This document shows positions 1 to 8,974 of a stretch of DNA of 64,000 nucleotides, one piece after another (the stretch's first letter is position 1; each line of letters begins with the position of its first letter). The notes below the pieces were generated by a model. It did not search any database. It was given only the letters and a program-made list of their open reading frames with translations, and was not told the DNA's origin. Source of the DNA: Spartinivicinus marinus (GTDB taxonomy: Bacteria; Pseudomonadota; Gammaproteobacteria; Pseudomonadales; Zooshikellaceae); the NCBI RefSeq assembly GCF_026309355.1, contig NZ_JAPJZK010000001.1, positions 930,001 through 994,000 of the forward strand. The letters run 5' to 3'. The translations under genes and the position numbers were made by a program.

Positions 1-132
1 TTTTTTGTCTAAACCAAGTACACGTGCATTACGAATGGTTGCACTGGCCAAAATATCCTGACATGACAACCCAGGTTAAGCCATTGCACTACACCATAGA
101 CAAACCAGTAATTTCGCAAAACGACGAATCAC
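1..132 (-). pseudogene. 5' end of an exported-protein gene interrupted by an in-frame stop
   Basis: Reading the minus strand from a GTG at 132-130, preceded by a strong GGAGG, gives a typical signal peptide (two arginines, a Leu/Val/Cys-rich core, ending SAMA). A TAA stop (78-76) falls where signal peptidase would cut. The same frame then stays open to the window edge and ends ATIRNARVLGLDKK. That tail resembles the first strand of an AMIN domain, as in AmiB/AmiC-type N-acetylmuramoyl-L-alanine amidases, which begin just after their signal peptide; an amidohydrolase C-terminus is a weaker alternative. It could be a nonsense mutation, a decaying gene or a base error. The identity is a guess from 25 residues; the stop and the signal-like start are seen directly. 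Confidence 0.35.
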
Positions 133-229
133 ACACCCCTCCTTTTAAGCTATAAGGCAGTTATAATTGGCAAAACAGTGGTAAAATTTGCTATTAATCA
201 TTATCAAACACTATACAACAGTTGTCGAG

Positions 230-865
230 CTAACGATTAGTCGAACAAGACTTATCACTTTTTTGCAATATTTCATACGCTTCACGTATTTCAATAAACC
301 GCTGAGGGCAGCCGCCTTTATCAGGGTGGTGTTGTGCAGCCAGCCGCCGATATGACTGCTGAATCGTAGACCAATCCGCACCAACTGGTAGTTCTAAAAC
401 CAGCAAGGCGTCTACACGCTTATCTGCAGATAAAAACCGCTTCCAGAAACGACTCAATAATGCTTCTACATCTTGCTCAGTAGTGTTTGTTAGATTATTC
501 CAATCAAGATAGTACTGCCGTAATGACTCATCATTATCAATAATAGATAATGCCGTTTGATCGGTTTTATGAAGCGGTTCTAATCGAATAGCCAAGCTAG
601 AAATTCTCAAGTATAGCTGCTCAGTTATTAGCTCTTGTTGCAGCTGAAACAATGCATTCATCACTAAAAAATTGAGACGAAATAAAGCTAAGTTCCCTTG
701 ACGTTCATCTACCAAGTTCAGCGATCTTAGGTGAGTAATGATCTGGTATAATGAAACAGGCAAATGCGTATTTTTAAGTAAATCAAGAATAGCGATTTTA
801 ATCAAATTATTTAATATCATGTAGTGACTTGTTACTCTACTTTGCTTGTAAATATCAACCCTCAC
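230..865 (-). CDS. DnaJ-related protein with C-terminal J domain
   Basis: A 211-residue protein whose last 55 residues form a J domain: a helix with QQSYRRLAAQ, the invariant HPD at residues 180-182, and a third helix REAYEIL. J domains stimulate the ATPase of DnaK/Hsp70 partners. The N-terminal 140 residues are helical, rich in Leu and Ile, and match the general look of the DNAJ_related N-terminal domain that precedes a terminal J domain in many gammaproteobacteria. There is no Gly/Phe region, zinc finger or transmembrane segment, so it is neither DnaJ nor DjlA. It stands alone, 100 bases from the broken gene at the left edge. The J-domain call is firm; the client protein is unknown. Confidence 0.82.
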   Translation of the reverse strand: MRVDIYKQSRVTSHYMILNNLIKIAILDLLKNTHLPVSLYQIITHLRSLNLVDERQGNLALFRLNFLVMNALFQLQQELITEQLYLRISSLAIRLEPLHKTDQTALSIIDNDESLRQYYLDWNNLTNTTEQDVEALLSRFWKRFLSADKRVDALLVLELPVGADWSTIQQSYRRLAAQHHPDKGGCPQRFIEIREAYEILQKSDKSCSTNR

Positions 866-998
866 AAAAATTCAACCATATCACACAGGGCAATTTATTA
901 TACTTCAGCTATACATATAATACTTTCCTAAAAAATAAATGATTATAGGTTGCATACTTTTATAAAAAAGTAAGACCTCAAAAAAAACACAAAACAAA

Positions 999-1775
999 CT
1001 AGTAGTTTGAAAAAATTCGTCTTAGAGAACCATCTGATCTCATTCGCTTAATTTCTTGATTAAGCTTATCCATGTGCTTAGTTACCGGAGAGTCTTTAGC
1101 AAAACCAATCTTATATTGACTTTTGTTGATTGCTTTACGAGTAAAACCAAACAGATTACGCCAATCGGAATTTCTTCTAATAATCATTTGGATAACCTGC
1201 TCATCAGCAATCACCAGGTCAACCTCATCATCAATTAAACGAGTTAAATTGATAAGATGATTTTCTCCATAAACAATCGCTGCAAACTTATTTTCCTCCA
1301 CCGCTTGGTCCAACTCATCACCGTGACTATAGCCTTTTATTTTACCTAAGCGATATCCATACAAGTCACTCAACCTACTCCACTTTAAAGGCTCAAGTTT
1401 ACTTTTTAAAAACCAGATTCGATCATGGGAAACAAATACTGTTTGAGAAAAAGTCATGAACTCATCGCGCTCAGGGTTTTGAATTAAAGGAAAAATCAAA
1501 TCAGCAGCATTGGTTTTAATCATGTTTATACTATGCTTCCATGGGTACAGCATAGAGCGCATTTCAAAACCTAACCGCTGCAAAAGCTCTCTTGCAAAGT
1601 CAACGGCTACGCCACCTTTAGCGGGTCGGCCCAAATCACCTGTAATATAAGGAGGCCAAGGATCACTGACAAACAGTAGCTTTTTCCTTTCTTCTTGCGC
1701 ACTCACACCACTCATACAACTAAGACACCACCCCACTAGAATGGCAACTAATACCGCTACAAATTTGTTATACAT
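999..1775 (-). CDS. orphan periplasmic solute-binding protein, family 3
   Basis: Exported protein of 258 residues counted from ATG 1775; a TTG five codons upstream is the other option. A signal peptide with a Val/Leu core ends near VSA. The mature part has the family 3 solute-binding layout: DPWPPYI near the start, GGVAVDFARELLQRLGF, LIFPLIQNPERDEFMTFSQ, then a second lobe with GYRLGKIKGYSHGDELD and VDLVIADEQV. Such proteins bind amino acids or other small polar ligands for ABC importers or serve as sensors. No permease or ATPase gene lies beside it, so it is an orphan, like many of the short family 3 proteins of marine gammaproteobacteria. The ligand cannot be read from the sequence. Confidence 0.78.
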   Translation of the reverse strand: MYNKFVAVLVAILVGWCLSCMSGVSAQEERKKLLFVSDPWPPYITGDLGRPAKGGVAVDFARELLQRLGFEMRSMLYPWKHSINMIKTNAADLIFPLIQNPERDEFMTFSQTVFVSHDRIWFLKSKLEPLKWSRLSDLYGYRLGKIKGYSHGDELDQAVEENKFAAIVYGENHLINLTRLIDDEVDLVIADEQVIQMIIRRNSDWRNLFGFTRKAINKSQYKIGFAKDSPVTKHMDKLNQEIKRMRSDGSLRRIFSNY

Positions 1776-1883
1776 GGCTGGGATTACCAATGGTACTGCT
1801 CTTCAATAGCCCTAACAGGGGATTTGATTTTACGACTGAAACTATTGACAAGATTAGCAAAAATGGACAGGAGAGAAAGAAAA

Positions 1884-1907
1884 AAGCTAGCCGTTAAAGG
1901 CTAGCTT
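1884..1907 (-). terminator. Rho-independent terminator after dcd
   Basis: On the minus strand AAGCTAGCC, a 6-base loop and GGCTAGCTT form a perfect 9-bp stem, followed by a T-rich run (TTTTCTTTCTC). It lies 64 bases past the dcd stop. A second, smaller 7-bp hairpin (1922-1941, GAAGGCA/TGCCTTC) precedes it without a T-run. Confidence 0.8.
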
Positions 1908-1970
1908 GAGATATTCACTTTGAAGGCAAGTAAGTGCCTTCCGTAAAAATTAAACTTGATAACCAGACTG

Positions 1971-2555
1971 TTAATTCTCTTCACTAATACGACTGGCAAT
2001 CGCACCTGACTGCCCTTTATATTTAGCATTATCACGCTTGTTATAGGGTCGTTGAGCCGGACCAGACATTTGCTCAAAATTAATCGCACCAATTGTCATG
2101 TTTGGTTTTAATGCCAAAGGTAGCTTCCCTCCATTAAAAAACTCCAGCACAATCTGACCACTCCAACCAGGATCAATTCGGTGCGCTGTTACATGCACCA
2201 TTAACCCAAGCCTAGCTAATGATGAGCGACCATCTAGCCAACCAACAATATCGTCTGGTAATGTGATGGACTCTTGGGTAACAGCTAATGCCAATTCTCC
2301 AGGATGCAGAAAAAATGCTTCTCCATCATTTAAAATGATTTCTTTGCTCATTATAGAGTCAAGCACTGCATCAATCTGTTCTTTTGGTCCACTCAAATCA
2401 ATGTAAGGCGCAGCATGATCATTAAACACCCGAAAACTGTTGCCCAACGTCAGATCAACACTTACTCCATTAATGCGATCAATCGAAGGCATTGGTTCAA
2501 TGGAAATTTTACCGCTGGCTAATAAAGCCTCTATATCTCTATCACATAACCGCAT
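1971..2555 (-). CDS. dcd: dCTP deaminase
   Basis: Deaminates dCTP to dUTP, feeding dUTPase and thymidylate synthesis. The protein is 194 residues (Escherichia coli Dcd is 193) and is nearly collinear with it: it starts [12 protein letters not shown], has the nucleotide-binding [12 protein letters not shown] (Ser111 and Arg115 in E. coli numbering are in the same positions), then [12 protein letters not shown] and the catalytic glutamate Glu138 in IVLEFFNGG. It ends with the Gly/Tyr-rich tail that closes over the substrate. It is monocistronic: mrp lies upstream across a 272-base spacer that carries a repeat element, and a clear terminator follows. Confidence 0.97.
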   Translation of the reverse strand: MRLCDRDIEALLASGKISIEPMPSIDRINGVSVDLTLGNSFRVFNDHAAPYIDLSGPKEQIDAVLDSIMSKEIILNDGEAFFLHPGELALAVTQESITLPDDIVGWLDGRSSLARLGLMVHVTAHRIDPGWSGQIVLEFFNGGKLPLALKPNMTIGAINFEQMSGPAQRPYNKRDNAKYKGQSGAIASRISEEN

Positions 2556-2602
2556 TAAATATTGTCCCAGGCTTTGAAAACAGCTACACCCTTCTCGAAT
2601 GC

Positions 2603-2743
2603 TTTTTAGGGGTTGTTGTCGTCGCTGACCACCAAGGATGGTGGAAATGCAGTTTATGCAGGAGCATTAAACTGTCTTCACCCCAATCATTTATAAAAAC
2701 ATAAGCTCATGGGGCTTCATCGCTCGACGGCCGCCCCTAAAAA
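2603..2743. repeat. dispersed repeat element, copy A, with inverted ends
   Basis: The spacer between mrp and dcd contains TTTTTAGGGG at 2603-2612 and its exact complement CCCCTAAAAA at 2734-2743. They enclose a block with ACCACCAAGGATGGTGG at about 2629-2645, AATGCAG, TGCAGGAGCATT, and GGGGCTTCATCGCTCGACGG. A second, eroded copy of the same series of motifs lies at 25369-25468. An open frame across this block is a chance translation. A non-autonomous mobile or extragenic palindromic element is the likely nature; no transposase is nearby. Confidence 0.6.
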
Positions 2744-2827
2744 CCCTACGCTTTGGGTATATTACTAAGAAACGCTCGAAAAACAACAATCTCTTAACAG
2801 CAATTGGTGGTTCTTTTACAATCAGTT

Positions 2828-3934
2828 TTAGTCATCAACTACTGAAATAGTGGGCACAGCTACTGCTTGCAACGTTTGCTCACTTAAAAGGGCAGCTGCT
2901 CTTCTCGCAATTTCCTGATAGACGTAGCTTAACTGCCCTTCAGGGTCTGCAGCCACTGTTGGCATACCTCCATCTACCTGCTCACGAATTGCCATTGAAA
3001 GTGGCAAAGCTCCCAGCAATGTTGTTTGATACTGCTCAGCAATATTTTGCCCACCACCCTCACCAAATAAATGCTCGATATGGCCACACTGACTACAAAT
3101 ATGAGTACTCATATTTTCCACCACCCCAATGACTGGCACATTGACCTTGCGAAACATTTCAATACCTTTTTTTGCATCAAGCAAAGCTAGATCTTGAGGG
3201 GTAGTAACAATAATTGCTCCTGCCACAGGGACTCGCTGCGCCAGGGTTAGTTGAATATCACCCGTACCTGGTGGCATATCCACAAACAAATAGTCCAGAT
3301 CTTGCCACAAAGTTTGGGTAAGCAACTGTTGTAGTGCACCGCTTACCATTGGCCCACGCCATACCATTGGTGTATTCTCATCCACCAAAAATGCCATTGA
3401 CATGACTTGAATGCCGTGAGCTATCACCGGCTTCATCAGAGGCTTGCCATCAACCTCCTGCACTTCAGGCCGCTCTCCAGGTTTAACGCCTAACATCAAC
3501 CCTTGGCTGGGGCCATAAATATCAGCATCCAAAATTCCTACATTGGCACCATTCGCCGCTAAAGCCAGTGCCAAATTTACCGTAGTGGTTGACTTACCTA
3601 CTCCACCTTTACCCGAAGCAACAGCAATAATGTTTTTAACGCCTGCCATCGCGGGTAAATTATTTTGGCCTTTAGCTACTGGAATTGATGTTGATATTTC
3701 CACTTTGGCCGACTTAACACCCGACAACTGTTTTATTGCCTCAGATAATAGCGTTTGAATACCACCGACCAGCTTTGAATTGGGGTAAGCGAATTGTAAT
3801 TCAACGCTTACCTCGCCTTGAGGAGACACTTGAATTGTTTTAACAGCATTCACTTGAGATAACGGTTTTTGATAATAAGGATCTTGATACTGGTCAATCA
3901 CCTGCTCAACCTGAGTACGGTTGATCGTGGTCAT
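2828..3934 (-). CDS. mrp: Mrp/ApbC-type iron-sulfur carrier P-loop ATPase
   Basis: Iron-sulfur cluster carrier protein of the Mrp/NBP35 family. With the start at ATG 3934 (GGAG 8 bases upstream) it is 368 residues and no longer overlaps the preceding gene; the open frame itself runs 18 codons further. The N-terminal 80 residues are a MIP18/DUF59-type domain. The P-loop GKGGVGKST with the deviant-Walker lysine lies near residues 107-115, followed by DADIYGPSQ, VDMPPGTGD and the cluster-binding CxxC of CSQCGH (about 281-284). It probably hands 4Fe-4S clusters to apoproteins. Gammaproteobacterial mrp commonly neighbours metG; here the lambda P/DnaT-like pair sits between them. Confidence 0.95.
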   Translation of the reverse strand: MTTINRTQVEQVIDQYQDPYYQKPLSQVNAVKTIQVSPQGEVSVELQFAYPNSKLVGGIQTLLSEAIKQLSGVKSAKVEISTSIPVAKGQNNLPAMAGVKNIIAVASGKGGVGKSTTTVNLALALAANGANVGILDADIYGPSQGLMLGVKPGERPEVQEVDGKPLMKPVIAHGIQVMSMAFLVDENTPMVWRGPMVSGALQQLLTQTLWQDLDYLFVDMPPGTGDIQLTLAQRVPVAGAIIVTTPQDLALLDAKKGIEMFRKVNVPVIGVVENMSTHICSQCGHIEHLFGEGGGQNIAEQYQTTLLGALPLSMAIREQVDGGMPTVAADPEGQLSYVYQEIARRAAALLSEQTLQAVAVPTISVVDD

Positions 3935-3953
3935 TCGCTGTACTCCAATAATA

Positions 3954-4610
3954 CTATTGCTTTTGCAGTTGCTGCTTAAGGTGCTCAAATGCTCGTCTAC
4001 CAGACTCAGGATTAATCCCCTGGGCCTGCATTTGTTGCTTTAATTGTTGATTTGAATATTGCTCTGCTTGCTCAGCCGCAGATAATTGATGATTTTCTAG
4101 CGCTTTGGGCAAGTCAGCAGTTAAATCTTCACCATCGATAACTCGATTACAAAGAATTCCATAATTACGCTGAAAAACAGGGAATACAATCCGCTGCTCT
4201 TCTGTTCGTAGCAAGTGCCAACCGGTTGCTTTTGCAGCTAAATAAACAGCGGAATGAGTCCAATTTCCCTCTGCAGACTGGTCAGTAGCAAAGCAGGCCT
4301 CTCGATAAGCCACTTCAGCAGAGGGTAAACCGCACTCTTTATGAGTCAGCTTGCAATGGTTTTGGATATCAATCAGGTCCGGAAAATATTTGGCTTGGCG
4401 AATAGCCTGCTCTGCCGCTTTTACAATTCGCTCAGGTGAGTATTGGTTAAGGCTTTTTCGCCACTGTTTTTTAGATGTATTTTCTTCATCTATCGTAGGA
4501 AATACTGACTTATACCGTTGAGGAAACGCCGCTTTCAGCTTACGGAAAACTATATTGATTGCCTGGTTTTGCTTGATAGACTCACAGTTCGTCGTCGAAG
4601 TCGACTCCAT
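3954..4610 (-). CDS. replication protein P-like (lambda P family) helicase-loader candidate
   Basis: About 218 residues from ATG 4610; the frame is open to a GTG at 4673 (239 residues). The region AINIVFRKLKAAFPQRYKS, then KQWRKSLNQYSPERIVKAAEQAIRQ and FPDLIDIQNHCK, has the layout of the lambda P replication-protein family, which loads DnaB helicase at an origin. The C-terminal third is Gln-rich and coiled-coil-like. Its 5' end overlaps the DnaT-like gene in another frame, so the two are probably translated together. No integrase, repressor or structural phage gene is near, and the neighbours are housekeeping genes, which suggests domestication. Family assignment is by pattern recognition; start uncertain; function inferred. 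Confidence 0.66.
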   Translation of the reverse strand: MESTSTTNCESIKQNQAINIVFRKLKAAFPQRYKSVFPTIDEENTSKKQWRKSLNQYSPERIVKAAEQAIRQAKYFPDLIDIQNHCKLTHKECGLPSAEVAYREACFATDQSAEGNWTHSAVYLAAKATGWHLLRTEEQRIVFPVFQRNYGILCNRVIDGEDLTADLPKALENHQLSAAEQAEQYSNQQLKQQMQAQGINPESGRRAFEHLKQQLQKQ

Positions 4611-5028
4611 CTGCCCAGCTACAATCGGTGAGTTCTTCAATAGTTGAGCGGTGAGGTCTTTGCTGTCTTTCACTTTGCTGCCGTTTCCACTGATAGATTA
4701 CATGGTTCTTGAACTTATTCTGCCAAGCTTTGCGCGCCTCGCCAGTTTCCAGCCAATACAGCTTAAACTCTGGCAGTTGCGCTAAGGTAAACTTTGGGGG
4801 CACGCCATGGTGCTTTTCAAGCCATTGAATATACCGTGGCTCAGGCATAAAGTCTTTAGGTAATGGCTGAACTCTAGCTCCGTTGTCATTATGATTTACT
4901 TGTTCAGTGCGACCAAAAACAGGGTGCTCATCAGCAGCTGATTGAGGCTCCTGCTGAGGCTCAATCTCCCAAGGTAAATAGCCCTGGTTACGCATCCTGA
5001 TAAAGCTCTTTCGATCTTGATCACTCAT
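4582..5028 (-). CDS. DnaT-domain primosomal protein
   Basis: 148 residues. Residues 60-115 match the DNA-binding domain of primosomal protein DnaT: PEPRYIQWLEKHHGVP, then LPEFKLYWLETGEARKAWQNKF and VIYQWKR. DnaT acts in PriA-dependent replication restart, helping DnaC load DnaB. The N-terminal part is polar and Gln/Glu-rich, with LPWEIEPQ near residue 20 and no folded-domain look. The stop overlaps the 5' end of the lambda P-like gene, an arrangement parallel to E. coli dnaT-dnaC but with a P-like partner in place of DnaC. It is therefore read as half of a helicase-loading module. Start ATG 5028 has AGG 8-10 bases upstream. Confidence 0.7.
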   Translation of the reverse strand: MSDQDRKSFIRMRNQGYLPWEIEPQQEPQSAADEHPVFGRTEQVNHNDNGARVQPLPKDFMPEPRYIQWLEKHHGVPPKFTLAQLPEFKLYWLETGEARKAWQNKFKNHVIYQWKRQQSERQQRPHRSTIEELTDCSWADGVDFDDEL

Positions 5029-5474
5029 GGAATAGCCTACTGCTTAATGATATATACTTTGTGACTGGTTGTGAGTATTGTGTATAGCGTGCCTATAGGG
5101 CTTGGATCAACTGTATAGAAATACACCTTCTGTATAAGTGCTACCTCTGGTCAGTAATAGCCCCAATCTGTCGTAGCTCTAACCTAAAGCAGCCCTAACT
5201 GTAGTGGATTAATTGAGTCAACCAATGTGCTCAAAAAACAACCACTAATTCCTAAACCTATAACACTATTTTAAAAGTTTAGCCCCCCTGCTGGCCAATC
5301 ATTTTTTTACTGCAATTACTTGACAGTCAAACTTTCATATCAATACTGCTATATCTTTACTTAATATAAGACTCTACACTCGTTTCGTTTTATAATGATC
5401 TCCACTTAAGCTACCGACTTCGATCCGTTTTTTAAGTATAAGGTTCATCAACAAAATCACAGCATTGGTTAATT
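5029..5474. other. intergenic region upstream of metG and of the DnaT-like gene
   Basis: A 446-base divergent spacer with no open frame of interest. It holds a sigma70-like promoter candidate for metG at 5320-5347. I see no tRNA, attenuator or clear hairpin. Confidence 0.6.
5320..5347 (+). promoter_or_regulatory. candidate sigma70 promoter for metG
   Basis: A perfect -35 TTGACA (5320-5325), a 16-base spacer and AATACT (5342-5347, four of six matches) precede metG by about 130 bases. The -35 is strong and the -10 mediocre, so the promoter is likely but not certain. Confidence 0.45.
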
Positions 5475-7499
5475 ATGAAGCAGCAACCCCGAAGAATACT
5501 TGTCACTAGCGCCCTCCCTTATGCCAACGGGCCGCTCCATATGGGGCACTTGGTGGAATATATTCAGACAGATATTTGGGTGCGCTTCCAAAAAATGTGT
5601 GGCCATAAGTGTACCTATGTTTGTGCAGATGATGCTCATGGCACCGCCATTAGTCTACATGCAGAAAAACTGGGCGTTACACCAGAGCAATTAGTCGCCC
5701 AAGTAAATGAAGAACGTATTAAAGATTTTGGTGAATTTTTCATCGAATTTGATAATTATTATACGACACACTCCGAAGAAAACCGCGAACTATCAGAAAC
5801 CATTTATTTAGCACTCAGAGAAGAGGGCTACATTAGCTCCCAACAAATTAGCCAGGCTTACGATCCAGAAAAGCAAATGTTTTTGGCAGACCGCTACATT
5901 AAGGGGGAATGCCCTCGTTGTGGCGCTGAAGACCAGTACGGCGACAACTGCGAAGTTTGCAGTGCTACTTATTCTCCCTCTGAGCTAAAAAATGCAGTGT
6001 CAGCCATTTCTGGGGCCAAGCCAATCACCAAGCAGTCAGAGCATTTTTTCTTTAACCTCAGCAAATTCACAGAGTTTTTGAAAAAGTGGACACGCAGCGG
6101 TGCCGTATCAGAAGAAATTGCCAACAAGCTGGCTGAATGGCTAGACACTGGTTTACAAAACTGGGACATATCTCGCGACTCCCCTTACTTTGGCTTTGAA
6201 ATTCCCGATCAACCTGGTAAGTACTTTTATGTATGGCTGGATGCCCCCATTGGATATATGGCTAGCTTTAAAAATTTATGCGACCGCCGTGAAGACCTGA
6301 ATTTTGATGACTACTGGGGGCCAGACAGTAAAGCTGAAATCTACCACTTTATTGGCAAAGACATTATTAACTTCCATTGTTTATTTTGGCCAGCCATGCT
6401 GTCTGGCGCAGGTTATCGTACTCCCACTGCTGTTTGCGTGCATGGCTATCTAACTATTAACAATGAAAAAATGTCTAAGTCTCGAGGCACCTTTATCACT
6501 GCTCGTACCTTCTTAGATCATTTAAACCCAGAGTACTTGCGCTATTTTTATGCAGCCAAACTCACCAACCGGATTGATGATCTAGACCTAAACCTCGAAG
6601 ACTTTGCCCAAAAAGTAAATAGCGACTTGGTGAATAAAGTCATTAATATTGCCAGCCGCTGTGCCAACTTTATTAAGAAATCAGGTGGGGTATTATCCAG
6701 TAATAACATTGCACCAGAACTGACTGAACAGTTTATTGATAAAGGTGAGCAAATTGCCGCCTGTTATGAAAACCGTGAGTTTGCCAAAGCGATGCGAGAA
6801 ATCATGGCACTGGCCGACCTGGCCAATACCTATATTAATGATCAGGCGCCTTGGGCACTAGCTAAACAAGAAGGCAGTACACAACAAGTGCTAGATATCT
6901 GCACAGTGGGTATTAACCTGTTCCGCTTATTAATGATATACCTTAAGCCAGTTACCCCAGCACTAGCAACCCAGGCTGAAACCTATTTAAATGTTGATCC
7001 ACTGAAGTGGAAGGATTGTAAGCAACTACTGCTTGATCACTCTGTCAACAAATTCAAACCACTAATGCAGCGTGTTGACATGGATAAAGTGAAAGCAATG
7101 GTTGAGGCATCCAAACAAATAGAAACCCAGCCGCTTCCAGCAGATAGTCCTCTACTGAAAGATCCTATTGCTGATGAAATAGAGTTTGATGACTTTGCCA
7201 AGCTAGACTTACGGGTAGCAAAAGTAGTTAAGGCCTGTCATGTGGAAGGTGCTGAAAAGTTATTGCAGCTGACTTTAGATATAGGAGGAGAAACTCGCAA
7301 TGTCTTTTCTGGAATCAAGTCAGCCTACCAACCTGAAGACTTAGAAGGCAAACTGACTGTTTTGGTAGCCAATTTAAAACCACGCAAAATGCGCTTTGGG
7401 GTTTCCGAAGGTATGGTCTTGTGTGCTGGTCCAGGTGGAAAGGACTTATGGATTATTGAACCCGAGTCAGGTGCAAAGCCAGGAATGCGTGTGCTTTAA
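5475..7499 (+). CDS. metG: methionyl-tRNA synthetase
   Basis: Class I synthetase charging tRNA-Met in the cytosol; 674 residues, the length of the dimeric MetG1 type. The HIGH signature appears as HMGH (22-25) after PYANGP, and the second signature KMSKS is at 332-336. A zinc knuckle is formed by C146, C149, C159 and C162. The C-terminal 110 residues, beginning [14 protein letters not shown], are the OB-fold tRNA-binding/dimerisation domain. It starts at ATG 5475 with only a poor ribosome-binding site (TTGGTTAATT). It is transcribed alone, away from the DnaT-like gene, and followed by an inverted repeat. No frame damage or missing motif is seen. Confidence 0.98.
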   Translation: MKQQPRRILVTSALPYANGPLHMGHLVEYIQTDIWVRFQKMCGHKCTYVCADDAHGTAISLHAEKLGVTPEQLVAQVNEERIKDFGEFFIEFDNYYTTHSEENRELSETIYLALREEGYISSQQISQAYDPEKQMFLADRYIKGECPRCGAEDQYGDNCEVCSATYSPSELKNAVSAISGAKPITKQSEHFFFNLSKFTEFLKKWTRSGAVSEEIANKLAEWLDTGLQNWDISRDSPYFGFEIPDQPGKYFYVWLDAPIGYMASFKNLCDRREDLNFDDYWGPDSKAEIYHFIGKDIINFHCLFWPAMLSGAGYRTPTAVCVHGYLTINNEKMSKSRGTFITARTFLDHLNPEYLRYFYAAKLTNRIDDLDLNLEDFAQKVNSDLVNKVINIASRCANFIKKSGGVLSSNNIAPELTEQFIDKGEQIAACYENREFAKAMREIMALADLANTYINDQAPWALAKQEGSTQQVLDICTVGINLFRLLMIYLKPVTPALATQAETYLNVDPLKWKDCKQLLLDHSVNKFKPLMQRVDMDKVKAMVEASKQIETQPLPADSPLLKDPIADEIEFDDFAKLDLRVAKVVKACHVEGAEKLLQLTLDIGGETRNVFSGIKSAYQPEDLEGKLTVLVANLKPRKMRFGVSEGMVLCAGPGGKDLWIIEPESGAKPGMRVL

Positions 7500-7535
7500 C
7501 CAATCTATAATGCTTCACTTCCTACACTGATGGAT

Positions 7536-7561
7536 AGTGCTCAGCCAGTTGGCTGGGCACT
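7536..7561 (+). terminator. probable transcription terminator after metG
   Basis: AGTGCTCAGCCA and TGGCTGGGCACT pair over 12 bp with one G-U, around a very short loop, 36 bases past the metG stop. No T-run follows, so it may be a stabilising hairpin or a Rho-assisted end and not a classical intrinsic terminator. Confidence 0.5.
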
Positions 7562-7723
7562 ATAGCAGCTCACTATAGCCACTACAGTTAAGCATATAAC
7601 GATTTATACTTAAAACTGACGAAATCCACACTTGTACGGCATATGAAGCTGCACAATAATATGCTCAGCAATATAAAGGCCAACCCCCTACTTTTTGTAC
7701 GAGTATTAACAACACTGAGACAA

Positions 7724-7729
7724 TATAAT
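7724..7729 (+). promoter_or_regulatory. candidate -10 element for the rsx operon
   Basis: A perfect TATAAT lies 50 bases upstream of rsxA. No good -35 is found at 16-18 bases (GAGTAT), so an activator or an unusual promoter is possible. Confidence 0.3.
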
Positions 7730-7778
7730 CATCGTATGTTGTCTACATGAGCTATTGTAATTTGTTGGTGAACTTACC

Positions 7779-8375
7779 ATGCCAGAGGTAACCACAGAAC
7801 TTGTTTTTATTTTGATCAGTACCATTCTGGTCAATAACTACGTATTAGCCCAGTTTCTAGGCTTATGTCCGTTTATGGGGGTTTCAAATAAGCTGGAAAC
7901 CGCTATCGGGATGTCCCTGGCAACTACCTTTGTACTTACCTTGGCGTCTATTTGTAGTTATTTAACCTTTGAATATATTTTAAAGCCCCTTGATTTAACC
8001 TTTTTAAAAACCATCTCTTTTATTCTGGTCATTGCTGTTGTTGTACAATTTACTGAGATGGTAGTACATAAGACCAGCCCGCTACTTTACAAGGTACTTG
8101 GCGTGTTTCTCCCCTTGATCACCTCTAACTGCGCTGTTTTAGGGGTTGCCCTGCTTAACACCAATCGCCTGAATACCTCTTTTATTGCCTCAGCCACTTA
8201 TGGGTTTGGCGCCGCAGTGGGTTTTTCACTGGTATTAGTATTATTTGCTGCTATGCGAGAGCGAATTGCCGCCGCTGATGTACCCGTACCTTTTCGTGGT
8301 GCCGCCATCGGAATGATCACTGCTGGCTTAATGGCTTTGGCTTTTATGGGGTTTATTGGCTTAGTTAAGTTGTAA
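7779..8375 (+). CDS. rsxA: Rnf/Rsx electron transport complex membrane subunit A
   Basis: Integral inner-membrane subunit of the ion-pumping Rnf complex (called Rsx in E. coli, where it keeps SoxR reduced). 198 residues with six predicted membrane helices. The signature [18 protein letters not shown] sits in the first helix, with the conserved cysteine that helps hold an intramembrane iron-sulfur site with RsxE; the second conserved stretch is [13 protein letters not shown]. First gene of a six-gene operon in the usual order A-B-C-D-G-E, 14 bases before rsxB. A and E are paralogues facing each other in the complex. Nothing odd. Confidence 0.96.
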   Translation: MPEVTTELVFILISTILVNNYVLAQFLGLCPFMGVSNKLETAIGMSLATTFVLTLASICSYLTFEYILKPLDLTFLKTISFILVIAVVVQFTEMVVHKTSPLLYKVLGVFLPLITSNCAVLGVALLNTNRLNTSFIASATYGFGAAVGFSLVLVLFAAMRERIAAADVPVPFRGAAIGMITAGLMALAFMGFIGLVKL

Positions 8376-8389
8376 AGCAAACACACACT

Positions 8390-8974
8390 ATGGATATAAT
8401 CTTTCTTGCCGTTATTGCCTTACTGATTCTAGCCATTGTTTTTGGCGCTATACTCGGCTTTGCTTCAGAAAAATTTAAAGTAGAAGGCGACCCATTAGTT
8501 GATCAGGTAAATGCCTTATTACCTCAAACCCAGTGCGGTCAGTGTGGCTACCCAGGCTGTAAGCCCTATGCGGAAGCGATTGCCAATGGCGATGCTATTA
8601 ATAAATGCCCGCCGGGAGGAGACGCAACCATCCATGCACTAGCTGACTTACTTGATGTTGAGCCTACTCCTCTTGATGCTGAACATGGTGAAGAAAAGCC
8701 TCGTACTGTCGCATTTATCCGTGAAGCAGAATGTATTGGTTGCACCAAGTGTATCCAGGCTTGTCCTGTCGATGCCATTTTAGGTGCAGCCAAACAAATG
8801 CATACAGTCATTGCTGAAGAGTGCACTGGCTGTGACCTATGTGTTGAACCCTGCCCTGTAGACTGTATTGACATGATTCCTATTGAGGTGACCCCCCAAA
8901 CCTGGCGCTGGAATCTTCCTGTGCCACCAAGCCAGATTATTGCAACTGATGCAAATCGAGGACAGCTGGCATGA
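8390..8974 (+). CDS. rsxB: Rnf/Rsx iron-sulfur subunit B
   Basis: Electron-carrying subunit. 194 residues: one N-terminal membrane helix (4-24), an Fe-S domain with C49, C52, C57 and C73 (CGQCGYPGC then KCPPGG), and two ferredoxin-type 4Fe-4S motifs, [12 protein letters not shown] and [12 protein letters not shown]. It passes electrons between RsxC and the membrane subunits. Its stop overlaps the rsxC start by 4 bases (ATGA), implying translational coupling. Motifs and length agree with the family. Confidence 0.97.
   Translation: MDIIFLAVIALLILAIVFGAILGFASEKFKVEGDPLVDQVNALLPQTQCGQCGYPGCKPYAEAIANGDAINKCPPGGDATIHALADLLDVEPTPLDAEHGEEKPRTVAFIREAECIGCTKCIQACPVDAILGAAKQMHTVIAEECTGCDLCVEPCPVDCIDMIPIEVTPQTWRWNLPVPPSQIIATDANRGQLA

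Noticed and set aside
2492-2704. 70-codon plus-strand frame overlapping the dcd start
   Set aside because: It is the chance translation of the dispersed repeat and antisense dcd; no RBS or domain.
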